NCBI GenBank assembly: GCA_025355005.1
Contig: JANXLV010000035.1
Span: forward strand, 1 to 64,000
DNA from: Myxococcales bacterium
GTDB lineage: Bacteria > Myxococcota_A > Polyangia > Polyangiales > Polyangiaceae
Direction of reading: 5' to 3'
DNA: 64,000 bases
Shown here in pieces: positions 20,029-28,768 of this stretch (positions within the stretch are counted from its first letter, which is position 1; each line of letters begins with the position of its first letter). Below the pieces are notes generated by a model, which searched no databases, had not been told where the DNA came from, and saw nothing but the letters and a program-made list of their open reading frames with translations. Position numbers and translations under genes: made by a program.

Positions 20029-20141
20029 GGTTTGGGCCGGAAATCGGCGATTGTGGCTGTAACTTACTGACACGTAAGGGGCTCACGTTGTCGTTTGATG
20101 TAGGTGCGGGTGGCATCGATTGTGCACCACTATGGGTCACC

Positions 20142-21764
20142 ATGAACCGAACCATCAGCTTCTTCTCCCGCGCCTCGATGATCGCTCTCGCCCTTGCTGT
20201 TCCCGCATGCGCGGCGTCCAACGACGACGATGCATCGCAGACGGACGGTGAGGACCTCACGAGCCTTACGGCTCGCGCCCGCACGCTGAAGTTTTCCGGC
20301 GTCGTGTTCGCCCGCGCGGGCGCCTCCGACTCCGAGATCGTCTACGCGATCAACAAGCAGACGCAGTCCGCGTTCGGCGCACTCCGCACCGCCACCGTCG
20401 GCGTGAACACGCGTGAGCTCAAGGTCACCGACCCCGTCGCCATCGCGAAGACGTTCGTGAAGACCAACGTCGACGTCGTTGACACGAGCAAGCCCAGCGC
20501 TGCCGCCACCAAGATGGTCCGCGTCGTCTACACGTACACCGACCAGGCCGTCGTGCCGAAGCCGATGTCCAGCCGCACCGCGCTCCAGACCGCGCTGCTC
20601 GGCGGCACCTACCAGTCGCAAGTCGAGCGCGTCACCACCGAGTGCACGGCGAACGACAAGGAAGCGACGGAGTTCGCGGGCTCGCTCTGGTACGTGTTCG
20701 ACCCTTCCGTCTCCACCTGCAAGCCGGCGATGGCGAAGGAGCAGGCCGCGATCGACTCCGACCGCAGGAAGCTCACCGACCAGGTCAAGCAGGTCACACT
20801 CAGCGAAGTGAACCGCCTCTACATCCCCACCACCGCGGCCTTCACGGCGTCTGCCACGAACACCAAGGCGAAGTATCCCGAGTACGACAAGCTCTATTCC
20901 GGCAAGGGCGTCGAGTCGGGCAAGCTCGTCATCGGCATGGTCTCCGGCATGATGGCCGACTGGGCCGCCGGTGAGCACCACGACACGATCGACGACGAAG
21001 GCTACGACATGTGGTTCGAGGGCGTGCGCAACATCATGGCGGCTCGCCCCGGCCTGAAGCTCGTGAAGAGCGAGCCCGCCGAAGACTTCACCAAGTTCAC
21101 GGTCGCCGGCAAGACGGTCACCGCGACGGACTTCAACGAGCTCATTCAGTGGGAGCTCGACGGCACGGGCTTCCCCGCTGGTGTCGACTCACACGCCCTC
21201 CGCGTTGCCGTCGGCAACAAGATCGCGAAGCACTGGCTCACGTTCGAGGTCCCGACCACGGTGACCGTCAACGGCACTGCCACCCCGCTCACCATCAAGC
21301 TCCAGACGTACTTCGGTGCAGAGACCGACTCCACGCCGCACAAGCACGCGATCAAGACGAGCGACATCTTCCTCTACAACGGCCACTCGTACATCGGCTA
21401 CGGCCCGCTAGACCCGACCAACTTCCAGCCGTCGGACTTCCCGACCACGTACCAGATCCTCGTGATGAACGGCTGTGTATCCTACAACTACTACGAGCAT
21501 GACTTCTTCGGCCTCAAGGGCGGCACGCAGAACGTCGAGCTCATCACGAACGGACTCGAGAGCTGGGTCAACGAGTCCGGCCCCGCGATGGGTCGCCTCG
21601 CCGGCTCGCTCATCGACGGCAAGTTCAACTCGTACCAGAACGTCCTCAAGGCCGCGCAGTTCACCGGCATGGGCTACTCCTGGGGCCAGGACGCGCTCCG
21701 CGTCGTCGACGGCGAGCTCGACAACAAGTTCGACCCGAGCAAGACCACCATCACGGTGAAGTGA
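20142..21764 (+). CDS. Lipoprotein with caspase-like (clan CD) His/Cys pair
   Basis: The product has 540 residues from the ATG at 20142, chosen because it gives a proper signal (FFSRASMIALALAVPAC, lipobox Cys about 23). An upstream in-frame start lacks a signal. The C-terminal third holds DIFLYNGHSYIGYG (His415), then 30 residues later YQILVMNGCVSYN (Cys445). A hydrophobic strand ending in x-G-H followed by a hydrophobic strand ending in x-x-C is the arrangement of clan CD peptidases (caspase, gingipain, clostripain). The rest of the domain also alternates strands and helices (QNVELITNGLESW). It is not a clear member of any family I can name, so peptidase activity is inference. A 13-bp palindrome (21475-21487) overlaps the codons around Cys445. 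A terminator follows. Confidence 0.6.
   Translation: MNRTISFFSRASMIALALAVPACAASNDDDASQTDGEDLTSLTARARTLKFSGVVFARAGASDSEIVYAINKQTQSAFGALRTATVGVNTRELKVTDPVAIAKTFVKTNVDVVDTSKPSAAATKMVRVVYTYTDQAVVPKPMSSRTALQTALLGGTYQSQVERVTTECTANDKEATEFAGSLWYVFDPSVSTCKPAMAKEQAAIDSDRRKLTDQVKQVTLSEVNRLYIPTTAAFTASATNTKAKYPEYDKLYSGKGVESGKLVIGMVSGMMADWAAGEHHDTIDDEGYDMWFEGVRNIMAARPGLKLVKSEPAEDFTKFTVAGKTVTATDFNELIQWELDGTGFPAGVDSHALRVAVGNKIAKHWLTFEVPTTVTVNGTATPLTIKLQTYFGAETDSTPHKHAIKTSDIFLYNGHSYIGYGPLDPTNFQPSDFPTTYQILVMNGCVSYNYYEHDFFGLKGGTQNVELITNGLESWVNESGPAMGRLAGSLIDGKFNSYQNVLKAAQFTGMGYSWGQDALRVVDGELDNKFDPSKTTITVK
21475..21487. repeat. 13-bp palindrome copy 4: GTGTATCCTACAA
   Basis: TGTA-TCC-TACA core at the predicted active-site Cys codon region of the caspase-like lipoprotein. 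Confidence 0.6.
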
Positions 21765-21800
21765 TCTCGATAGCGGCAAACACCCGCCGCTGACATGGAT

Positions 21801-21838
21801 GCGTCGCTCCCGCAAGGTGAGCGGCGCGTTTCCTCTTT
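21801..21838 (+). terminator. Rho-independent terminator
   Basis: GCGTCGCTC (21801-21809) pairs with GAGCGGCGC (21819-21827, one G-T wobble). A T-rich stretch GTTTCCTCTTTG follows. It stands 37 bp after the stop of the caspase-like lipoprotein gene. Confidence 0.55.
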
Positions 21839-21886
21839 GTGGTGCGTGGGGTGAATGGCGTGGCCTCGCGGCGCTACTGATTTGAC

Positions 21887-22393
21887 ATGCACCGCCTTCT
21901 TGCGAGCGGCCTTCTGGCCTCGCTCGTATTCACTGCTGGCGTCGGCCTTGCCGACGGACCGTCGGGAGCTCTTGCGCAGAAGACCGCAGCGCCCAGCGAC
22001 GAATCACGCGCGGCCAGGGACGCGCGTGCGGTGGTTTTTATGATGGAAGGCAGCGCCCGCGGCCTCCAGGACCTGCTCAGCAAGACGCGGCGCACGCAGG
22101 ACGTCCGCGCCACCGCGTGCGTGAGCGACTCGCTCTCGCAGGCGAACGTGCTCACGCGTCGCGCGAAGGACCGCTACGGCCTGCTGCGCGAGGCTGCGCA
22201 GCGCGGCGACCAAGCGTCGCAAGCGCACCTGCTCGCCCAGATCCAGGAGGACCGCACGCTCGAGCGCGAGGCCGGCAAGACGGCGTTCGGATGCGTGGGC
22301 GTCATGATCGTGCCCCGCGGCAAGGATCTGGTCGTCGTCAAGGTCACGGTGGACAAGGAAATTCCCCCGGAGCAAGCGGCCGAGCACGAGTGA
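21887..22393 (+). CDS. Small secreted helical protein, unknown function
   Basis: The product has 168 residues. It has a signal peptide (MHRLLASGLLASLVFTAGVGLA, cleavage near ADG). The mature part is almost entirely helical with many Arg/Gln/Ala residues and two cysteines (ATACVSD and FGCVGV) that could pair. The tail VIVPRGKDLVVVKVTVD is a short beta segment before an acidic end. Probably periplasmic. I do not recognise a family. It is followed after 39 bp by the acyl-CoA dehydrogenase gene. Confidence 0.65.
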   Translation: MHRLLASGLLASLVFTAGVGLADGPSGALAQKTAAPSDESRAARDARAVVFMMEGSARGLQDLLSKTRRTQDVRATACVSDSLSQANVLTRRAKDRYGLLREAAQRGDQASQAHLLAQIQEDRTLEREAGKTAFGCVGVMIVPRGKDLVVVKVTVDKEIPPEQAAEHE

Positions 22394-22432
22394 GATTGAC
22401 CTCGTCGCGGTCCGCGCTCATGCTCCTTCGCC

Positions 22433-23575
22433 ATGCGCTATCTGTTCGAGACCGAAGAGCACGCCCTCCTCAGGAAAAGCATCCGCGGCTTCGCTGACGT
22501 GCACATCGCGCCTTTCTCCGCGGAGTGGGAGGAGGCCGAGGAGTTCCCCAAGGAGCTCTATGCGAAGGCCGGTGCCGCAGGTGTCCTGGGCGTCAGCTAC
22601 CCCGAGCAGTTTGGCGGCGGCGGTGGCGACATCACCCACGCGATCGCGGCCGGCGACGAGATGATCATGCGCGGGCGCTCCGTTGGCGTCACCGTCGGCA
22701 TAGGCAGTCACGGCATCGCGTTGCCGCCGATCATCAGGCTCGGCACCGACGCACAGCGCGACCGCTTCGTGCGGCCCGTGCTCAAGGGCGAGAAGGTCTC
22801 CGCGCTCGCCATCACCGAGCCGTCGGGCGGCAGTGACGTCGCGCGCCTCAAGACGCGTGCACGCAGGGACGGCGACCACTTCGTCGTCACCGGCTCGAAG
22901 ACGTTCATCACGTCCGGCGTTCGCGCGGACTTCGTCACGACCGCCGTTCGCACTGGCGGTGACGGTCATGGCGGCGTCTCCATCCTTGTCATCGAGAAGG
23001 GCACGCCGGGCTTCACCGTCAGTCGCTCCTTGAAGAAGACCGGATGGTGGGCGTCGGACACCGCGGAGCTCTCGTTCGACGAGTGCAGGGTCCCGGTCGG
23101 GAATCTCATCGGCGAAGAGAACCAGGGATTTTACGCGGTCATGGTGAACTTCGTGGCGGAGCGCGTGATGCTCGCGAGCCAGTGCGTGGCCATCTCGCAG
23201 CTCGCCTACGACGAGGCCGTGGCCTACGCGAAGCAGCGTGAGGCCTTCGGCAAACCCATCATGGGCTACCAGGTGCTGCGTCACAAGCTGGCGGACATGG
23301 CGAGCCGCATCGCAGCGGCGCGCGCGCTGGTGTCGGAGCTGGCGACCCGCCACGTCCGCGGCGACGAGGCGTCGGGTCTGGCCGCGATGACAAAGAACGT
23401 GGCCACGGACTGCTGCAGCTTCGTCTGCGACGGCGCCGTGCAGATCTTCGGCGGCTACGGCTACATGCGCGAGACGCTCGTGGAGCGACTCTACCGCGAC
23501 GCGCGCCTCTATCCGATCGGCGGCGGCACGCGAGAGATCATGAACGAGATCATCTGCAAGACCGAGGGTTACTAG
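22433..23575 (+). CDS. Acyl-CoA dehydrogenase
   Basis: The product has 380 residues, standard for the family. FAD/substrate motifs are present: LAITEPSGGSDVARLKTRA, then KTFITSGVRADF. The C-terminal helical domain includes KQREAFGKPIMGYQ and IFGGYGYMRE. At the usual short-chain catalytic position the sequence reads GGGTREI instead of EGTxEI. A glutamate in FVAERVMLA (Glu243) sits where isovaleryl- and long-chain-type enzymes keep the catalytic base. So this is probably an IVD/LCAD-type enzyme oxidising branched or long acyl-CoA (inference). The following MOSC gene begins 3 bp after the stop. Confidence 0.92.
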   Translation: MRYLFETEEHALLRKSIRGFADVHIAPFSAEWEEAEEFPKELYAKAGAAGVLGVSYPEQFGGGGGDITHAIAAGDEMIMRGRSVGVTVGIGSHGIALPPIIRLGTDAQRDRFVRPVLKGEKVSALAITEPSGGSDVARLKTRARRDGDHFVVTGSKTFITSGVRADFVTTAVRTGGDGHGGVSILVIEKGTPGFTVSRSLKKTGWWASDTAELSFDECRVPVGNLIGEENQGFYAVMVNFVAERVMLASQCVAISQLAYDEAVAYAKQREAFGKPIMGYQVLRHKLADMASRIAAARALVSELATRHVRGDEASGLAAMTKNVATDCCSFVCDGAVQIFGGYGYMRETLVERLYRDARLYPIGGGTREIMNEIICKTEGY

Positions 23576-23578
23576 ATC

Positions 23579-24424
23579 GTGAACGCGGGAGCGCCGGCGC
23601 ACATAAGTGCACTCTACATATATCCGGTGAAGTCTTGTGCTGGCGTACGGCTGCAGGCTTCGGAGCTCGGCGCTCTCGGCCTGCTCTACGATCGGCGCTT
23701 CATGTTCGTGGACGAAGAGACACGGACGATGGTGACGCAGCGTGAGGAGCCGCGACTTGCGCGCGTGGTCGTGACGGTGAACCCGAGCGCGGAGCGTCTC
23801 GTGCTCTCCACGCCGGACGGCACGGCGCACGCGTGGCTCGGCACGGTGGACAAGGACCCGCGTCGCACGGCGCCGACGACAGTGCCGGTCACGGTCTGGG
23901 AGGACGTGGTGCCAGCGGAGCTCGAGCGCGGCGCCGCCTCGGACCTCGTGTCGACGTGGCTCGGCCGCAAGGTGATCCTCGTGCGCATGCCGCCCGTGAT
24001 GAGACGGGTCGTCGATCAGACGTACGCGCGTCCGGACGATCTCGTGTCGTTCGCCGATGGCTTCCCCGTGCTCGTTGCGAACGACGCATCGCTTCGCGAT
24101 CTCAACGCGCGCCTCTCCGTGCCAGTGGGGATGGAGCGCTTTCGTCCGAACGTCGTGGTGGACGGGCTGCCCGCGTTCGCGGAGGACCAGAACGGGTCGC
24201 TCGCGCTGGGCGCCGCGGCGCGCGTGGAGCTCGTGAAGCCGTGCTCGCGGTGCGCGATCGTCTGCGTGGACCCGGCCACGGCGGCGCGGGAAAAGGAGCC
24301 CCTCGCCACGCTCGCGACGTACCGGACGCGAGAGCACAAGACGTTCTTCGCGACGAACGCGCTGGTGCGCGCGGCGGGCCCGGTACGCGTGGGGGACCCG
24401 GTCGCGTTCACGCCGCTCTCCTGA
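23579..24424 (+). CDS. MOSC domain protein (YcbX/mARC-like)
   Basis: The product has 281 residues from a GTG start. The N-terminal MOSC_N barrel is recognisable: ALYIYPVKSCAGVRL, then LYDRRFMFVDE and MVTQREEPRLA. The C-terminal MOSC domain has RFRPNVVVDG, and KPCSRCAIVCVDP with the Cys that would ligate molybdenum cofactor. Family members reduce N-hydroxylated compounds or handle Moco-bound sulfur. It lacks the 2Fe-2S domain of YcbX. The coding sequence near its start contains a 13-bp palindrome (23607-23619) that uses the rare ATA codon nearby. It is tightly packed between acyl-CoA dehydrogenase and the CCA-adding enzyme. Confidence 0.85.
   Translation: MNAGAPAHISALYIYPVKSCAGVRLQASELGALGLLYDRRFMFVDEETRTMVTQREEPRLARVVVTVNPSAERLVLSTPDGTAHAWLGTVDKDPRRTAPTTVPVTVWEDVVPAELERGAASDLVSTWLGRKVILVRMPPVMRRVVDQTYARPDDLVSFADGFPVLVANDASLRDLNARLSVPVGMERFRPNVVVDGLPAFAEDQNGSLALGAAARVELVKPCSRCAIVCVDPATAAREKEPLATLATYRTREHKTFFATNALVRAAGPVRVGDPVAFTPLS
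23607..23619. repeat. 13-bp palindrome copy 5: GTGCACTCTACAT
   Basis: TGCA-CTC-TACA core in the first codons of the MOSC gene. Confidence 0.6.
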
Positions 24425-24436
24425 TAAAGTGGCCTC

Positions 24437-25816
24437 GTGGACAAGCTCGACCCCAGCGCCGTACCTCCGGACGTACGCGATCTGTGCGCGCGCCTTCGCG
24501 AGAAGGGGAAGAAGGCGTACGTGGTCGGCGGATGCGTGCGCGACATGATCCGTGGCGCCACCGCCGCCGACTGGGACGTGACCACGGACGCGCAGCCCGA
24601 AGAGCTGATGACGATCTTCCCCAGGGCAATTCCCACCGGGATCGCCCACGGCACCGTCACCGTGGTGAAGAACAAGCAGCACTACGAGGTGACCACCTTC
24701 CGCGGTGAGTCCGCATACTCGGACGGCCGCCACCCTGACAGCGTCACCTTCGTGAACGACATCGAGCACGATCTCGCGCGTCGTGATTTCACGGTCAACG
24801 CGATCGCGCTCGACCCCATCGACGGCCACGTGATCGATCCTTATGGCGGACAGCGAGATCTGGCAGCGAAGGTGATTCGCGCCGTCGGCGTCGCAAAGGA
24901 GCGCTTCGACGAGGACGGGCTACGGGTCTTGCGCGCCGCCCGATTCGTGGCGCAGCTCGAATTCTCGCTCGACCCCGAGACGGCGCGCGCGATCCCGGCC
25001 TGCATCGACACCTTCAAGAGGGTGAGCATGGAGCGCGTCCGCGACGAGTGGACCAAGACCATGAAGGCGAAGAGCCCTTCGCGCGCCTTCGAGGTCATGC
25101 GCGAGGGCGGCATCCTCACTGTGGTGTGCCCGGAGCTCCTGCTCGGTGTGGGCATGGAGCAGAACAAGTACCACTCGTTCGACGTCTGGGGTCACGCCAT
25201 GGCGTGCGTGGACGCGTGCGGTGGCGATCCGATCCTTCGCATCGCCGCGCTCTTCCACGACGTTGGGAAGCCCGCCACACGCGCGTTCTCGGACAAGACG
25301 AACGACTACACGTTCTACGAGCACGAGCGCGTGGGCGCGGAGATCGTCTTTCCGATCTGCACGCGCCTTCGCTTCTCCAACGAAGAGCGCGCGCGCATCC
25401 AGGATCTGGTCCGCTACCACCTATTCCACTACTCGGACGATTGGACCGACGCGGCCGTGCGCCGCTGGGTGAAACGCGTCGGCAAGGATCGCATCGAGGA
25501 CCTCTACCTCCTGAACGAGGCGGACGTGCGCGCGAAAGGAAAGGACGCGTTGTCCGCCCCCGACCTGGCCGCGCTCTCCGCGCTCAAGGTGCACGTCGAG
25601 AAGGTGCTCGTCGCGGGCGCGGCTCTCTCCACGCGTGACCTGTGCATCAACGGCAGGGACCTCATCTCGGAGCTGCACGTCAAGCCCGGCCCTGCGCTGG
25701 GCGAGCTCCTCGATGCCCTGCTCGAGGTCGTGCTGTCCGACCCCACGCAGAACGAGCGCGCGACGCTGCTGGCGCTCGCGGCTGACCTGCACGCGAAGAA
25801 GGCCGGCTCGTCCTAG
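24437..25816 (+). CDS. cca: CCA tRNA nucleotidyltransferase with HD domain
   Basis: The product has 459 residues from a GTG at 24437. Class II nucleotidyltransferase head: AYVVGGCVRDMIRG, then DWDVTTDAQPEE with the metal-binding Asp pair, and RRDFTVNAIALDP. The head is followed by the RNA-binding DEDGLRVLRAARFVAQL motif. A C-terminal HD phosphohydrolase domain is present (ALFHDVGKP, RYHLFHYSDDWTD). The enzyme completes or repairs tRNA 3' CCA ends. The HD domain in related proteins has phosphatase or phosphodiesterase activity. The family assignment is firm; whether it adds full CCA or only part of it cannot be seen. Confidence 0.93.
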   Translation: MDKLDPSAVPPDVRDLCARLREKGKKAYVVGGCVRDMIRGATAADWDVTTDAQPEELMTIFPRAIPTGIAHGTVTVVKNKQHYEVTTFRGESAYSDGRHPDSVTFVNDIEHDLARRDFTVNAIALDPIDGHVIDPYGGQRDLAAKVIRAVGVAKERFDEDGLRVLRAARFVAQLEFSLDPETARAIPACIDTFKRVSMERVRDEWTKTMKAKSPSRAFEVMREGGILTVVCPELLLGVGMEQNKYHSFDVWGHAMACVDACGGDPILRIAALFHDVGKPATRAFSDKTNDYTFYEHERVGAEIVFPICTRLRFSNEERARIQDLVRYHLFHYSDDWTDAAVRRWVKRVGKDRIEDLYLLNEADVRAKGKDALSAPDLAALSALKVHVEKVLVAGAALSTRDLCINGRDLISELHVKPGPALGELLDALLEVVLSDPTQNERATLLALAADLHAKKAGSS

Positions 25817-25908
25817 GCGCCGTGGCGCTGCACGGCGCTGTGTGGCCATGGCCGCACGCCTGGAAATGTTCGCACCGAACGCGGTGCCCTCGTGGTACGG
25901 TCGCGGAC

Positions 25909-27393
25909 GTGCGAAAGGGTCATTTTGCCCTGGTTTTCCTCTGTCTGACGGTCGCGCGTTCGGCTGCGGCCCAGGTCGCGGCGCCAGGTGATGCGGCGAT
26001 CACCGTCAGCGACGTGAAGCTCACGCCAGCAGTCGAGATCCGCACCCGTGGTGAGTATCGTCGCGATTCGCCGGAGCTCGGCGGCATCGACGGAGGCCTC
26101 GCCAATGCCGGTCGCGACGTGGGTCGTATCCGCGACGCCTGGGGCATCTTCGAGCGCGCGCGCGTTGGTGTGACCGCGGAGCGCGACGTGCTCGTGGCCA
26201 AGTTCACGCTCCAGGACGCTCGTGCCTGGGGCGTTCCGTTTCCTTCGGGCTCGCTCGTGCCTCCGTCCAGCTCGCAGGCAGGCGCGCTCGGCGCGCACGA
26301 GGCCTACATCGAGATCCGTGGGAGCGGCGCCAAGGCGTCCTATCTGCGGCTCGGTCGCCAGATGATCACGTGGGGTGATGGCTCGCTCATCGGCGCGGCC
26401 GACTGGTCCGCGCGCGGGCGCTCGTTCGATGCAGCGCGCGGCCGCACGTCGCTCGGCGTGTTCGGCGCGGAGGCGTTCGCCGCCATCCTCGAGCCGTCCG
26501 CGCCGCTCGGTCCATCCGCGAACGAGTCGGGCGGCCTCACGCACTCGGGCGTCACGCTCTATGGCCTCAAGCTGGACGCGGCGGTCGCGCCCATCTTCAA
26601 GCTCGAGGTCTACGGCCTCGCGAAGATCGCCCGCAGCGACGGCAGCGAGCTCGACGGCAGCCGCTTCCAGGCCGCGCGCGCATCGGGTGAGCTCTACGCC
26701 GCGGGCCTCCGCGCGTTCGGTGAGTCCTCCGGTTGGTCCTACAGCGCAGAGGGCACGTACGAGGTCGGCACCGCATCCGCGCTCGCGTCATCGGATGTCG
26801 CGATCAACGCATACGCGGCGCATGGACGCATTCGCAAGCGCCTCGAGGACACGCCCTGGACGCCCACTCTGGGCCTCGGCTTCGCATATGCCTCTGGCGA
26901 CGACGGCTCCGGAACCTACAAGCAGTTCGATCCGCTCTTCGCGGACCCGCACCAGTACGGCGTGGGCGACGTGTTCTCGCTCTCGAACCACGTGGAGGGC
27001 AGCGCGTACGTCAGCGCCGTGCCCATGACGGACGTCACGCTCGCCGCCGAGTACCGCTACGCGCGCCTCGAGACCGAGAACGGCGAGTGGCTCAACGGCT
27101 ATCTCGGCCCCATCGGCACCATGACGGCTCGCTCGCCCAGCATCGTGGTCGGTGGCACCAACCTGACCACGCCCAGCCTCGACAAGGAGCTCGGACACGA
27201 GATGTCGCTCGTTGCCTCCGCGCGACCGTGGCGCGGGCTCACTGTCTCCGCAGGCTACGATTTCTTCCTCTACGGCGACGGCGCGCGCACGGTGATGGCC
27301 GCGTACCACCGTGGCTTCGCGAACGGCAATGGCTACGCGCCGTCCGCCTTCGGGCAGTTCGCCTACCTCTCGGCAACACTCCAGCTGCCCTGA
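25909..27393 (+). CDS. Alginate-export-type outer-membrane porin
   Basis: The product has 494 residues from a GTG at 25909, which gives a clean signal peptide (RKGHFALVFLCLTVARSAAAQ). The mature protein is a beta-barrel with alternating hydrophobic strands and Gly/Asp-rich turns, and YLRLGRQMITWGDGSLIGAADW is the alginate-export family (AlgE-like) hallmark. The final strand ends in Leu-Pro (QFAYLSATLQLP). Substrate cannot be told; relatives in non-alginate bacteria are general or hydrophobic-compound channels. It is convergent with the M15 peptidase gene 31 bp away. Confidence 0.8.
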   Translation: MRKGHFALVFLCLTVARSAAAQVAAPGDAAITVSDVKLTPAVEIRTRGEYRRDSPELGGIDGGLANAGRDVGRIRDAWGIFERARVGVTAERDVLVAKFTLQDARAWGVPFPSGSLVPPSSSQAGALGAHEAYIEIRGSGAKASYLRLGRQMITWGDGSLIGAADWSARGRSFDAARGRTSLGVFGAEAFAAILEPSAPLGPSANESGGLTHSGVTLYGLKLDAAVAPIFKLEVYGLAKIARSDGSELDGSRFQAARASGELYAAGLRAFGESSGWSYSAEGTYEVGTASALASSDVAINAYAAHGRIRKRLEDTPWTPTLGLGFAYASGDDGSGTYKQFDPLFADPHQYGVGDVFSLSNHVEGSAYVSAVPMTDVTLAAEYRYARLETENGEWLNGYLGPIGTMTARSPSIVVGGTNLTTPSLDKELGHEMSLVASARPWRGLTVSAGYDFFLYGDGARTVMAAYHRGFANGNGYAPSAFGQFAYLSATLQLP

Positions 27394-27424
27394 ACGCGCG
27401 CTTCCGAGCGGCAAAGCGGCGGAC

Positions 27425-28036
27425 CTAGTTCGTCCAGGCGCGGCGGGGGCCCACGTCGGCGTGCACGAACCAGTCGCCCTCCATCGGGTAGACGCCCACC
27501 CCGCCGTCCCAGCCCATGGCGCGCAGCTCGCTCTCCACGTCGCGCGGGTTCTGGCCCTTCGAGTCGCCCGCGAGCACGAGGCGGAAGTCCACGGCGTGCC
27601 CGAGCGAGTGCTGGCTGTGCGACGCCACGTGGTGGCCCTTCTTGCGCATCATCTCGTTCAGCTTCTTCGAGCGGTAGCCGCTCACGAGCTCGAAGCGGGC
27701 GCCAGGATGGCGCGCCGAGAGCGAGCGGAGCAACGCGAGCAGCCGCGGGTCGAGCTCCTCTGCCTGCCCCGTGACCCTGTCGGCCAAAAGGCCCGAGAAG
27801 CGCGCGTCTGTTGGGCTGTGGTCGTCGAGGACGACGTGCTCACCGGTGTGGGTCTGCACGAGCGTCGCGGCGACAGCGAGGCCGTGCGCGTCAGACGCCG
27901 CGTCCAGCCCAGAGACCACATCCGGGGCCTTTTTCTCGAGCAATCGCTGTCCGTGTGGCAAGGGTGCATCCAATCCGGTCGCCGTGGTCGAAGACATGAG
28001 GAGGAGCGCCCCAAGGATGGTCCCGAGCTTGGTCAC
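27425..28036 (-). CDS. YcbK-like M15 peptidoglycan peptidase
   Basis: The product has 203 residues with a signal peptide (MTKLGTILGALLLMSSTTATG). The catalytic zinc motifs of the M15/DUF882 fold are present: ELVSGYRSKKLNEMM, SHSQHSLGHAVDFRL (His and Asp ligands) and WFVHADVG (His ligand). Relatives are DD- or LD-endopeptidases/carboxypeptidases acting on periplasmic murein. Its ATG is only 21 bp from the divergent sigma-factor gene, so one or both start calls may be slightly off or their promoters overlap the coding regions. Confidence 0.85.
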   Translation of the reverse strand: MTKLGTILGALLLMSSTTATGLDAPLPHGQRLLEKKAPDVVSGLDAASDAHGLAVAATLVQTHTGEHVVLDDHSPTDARFSGLLADRVTGQAEELDPRLLALLRSLSARHPGARFELVSGYRSKKLNEMMRKKGHHVASHSQHSLGHAVDFRLVLAGDSKGQNPRDVESELRAMGWDGGVGVYPMEGDWFVHADVGPRRAWTN

Positions 28037-28057
28037 ATGTTCACCAGGGATGTCACC

Positions 28058-28768
28058 ATGGATACCACCACGGATAACCTGGCATCGAAACGCGCGCTTG
28101 ACCAGCGTCTCGTCTTCGGAAAGCCTGTGGTCGACGTGACTTCTGAGTCAACGAAGATGGGCGGGGCGGAGCCCTCCGATGTGGAGCTGCTTGGCCGCAT
28201 CCAGGCGGGGGACCATCGCGCGGTCGGCGATCTGTATGATCGCTATGCCTCCATGCTGTTTCCGCTGAGCCTGCGCATCGTTCGCGACCGTGGCGAGGCC
28301 GAGGACATCCTCCACGACGCATTCGTCACCGTGTCGGAGCGGGCGGCGCAGTACGTGCCCGAGCGCGGCGCCGTCGTGGCGTGGCTCGTGACCCTGGTCC
28401 GAAACCTGTCCATCGACCGCACGCGTCGCCGCGACCGTCGCGGTGCGATCGCGCGTGACGTTCTCGCACACGATCCCGAAGTGAAGGTGAGCTCGCCCGA
28501 GGAGCTCACGTCCGACGCCGCGGAGCGCCATTCGATCCGCGCTGCGCTCGCCACGCTTCCGGAGGCGCAGCAGAAGACGCTCCTCCTCGCGTTCTTCGAG
28601 GGCAAGAGCTACCCGGAGATCGCCGAGGCAGAGGGCGTCCCGCTCGGCACGATCAAGTCCCGCGCGGCGCGTGCGCTCGCGGCGCTGCGTGGGGCGCTGG
28701 AGGCCGCGGGTGTGGATCTGGCGGAGGCGCTCAGCGGTAAGGGCGGAGCCGTCAAAGGAAAGACATGA
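28058..28768 (+). CDS. ECF-type RNA polymerase sigma factor
   Basis: The product has 236 residues from the ATG at 28058, supported by AGGGA 8 nt upstream. ATG 28037 or 28157 are alternatives, and the last gives a more typical N-terminus. Sigma region 2 is clear: LLGRIQAGDHRAVGDLYDRY, then EAEDILHDAFVTVSE and WLVTLVRNLSIDRTRRRDRR. Region 4 reads LPEAQQKTLLLAFFEGKSYP, then IAEAEGVPLGTIKSRAARAL. No anti-sigma gene is next to it. Its stop overlaps the lipase start (ATGA, 28765-28768), so the two are coupled, and the regulated process may involve that hydrolase. Confidence 0.9.
   Translation: MDTTTDNLASKRALDQRLVFGKPVVDVTSESTKMGGAEPSDVELLGRIQAGDHRAVGDLYDRYASMLFPLSLRIVRDRGEAEDILHDAFVTVSERAAQYVPERGAVVAWLVTLVRNLSIDRTRRRDRRGAIARDVLAHDPEVKVSSPEELTSDAAERHSIRAALATLPEAQQKTLLLAFFEGKSYPEIAEAEGVPLGTIKSRAARALAALRGALEAAGVDLAEALSGKGGAVKGKT

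Noticed and set aside
20065..20080. CTGTAACTTACTGAC near match to the palindrome in an intergenic gap
   Set aside because: The right half reads TACT instead of TRCA, so it fails the core.
28037..28057. ATG 28037 as sigma-factor start
   Set aside because: It nearly abuts the divergent M15 start and lacks a ribosome site; ATG 28058 has AGGGA 8 nt upstream. It is kept only as an alternative.
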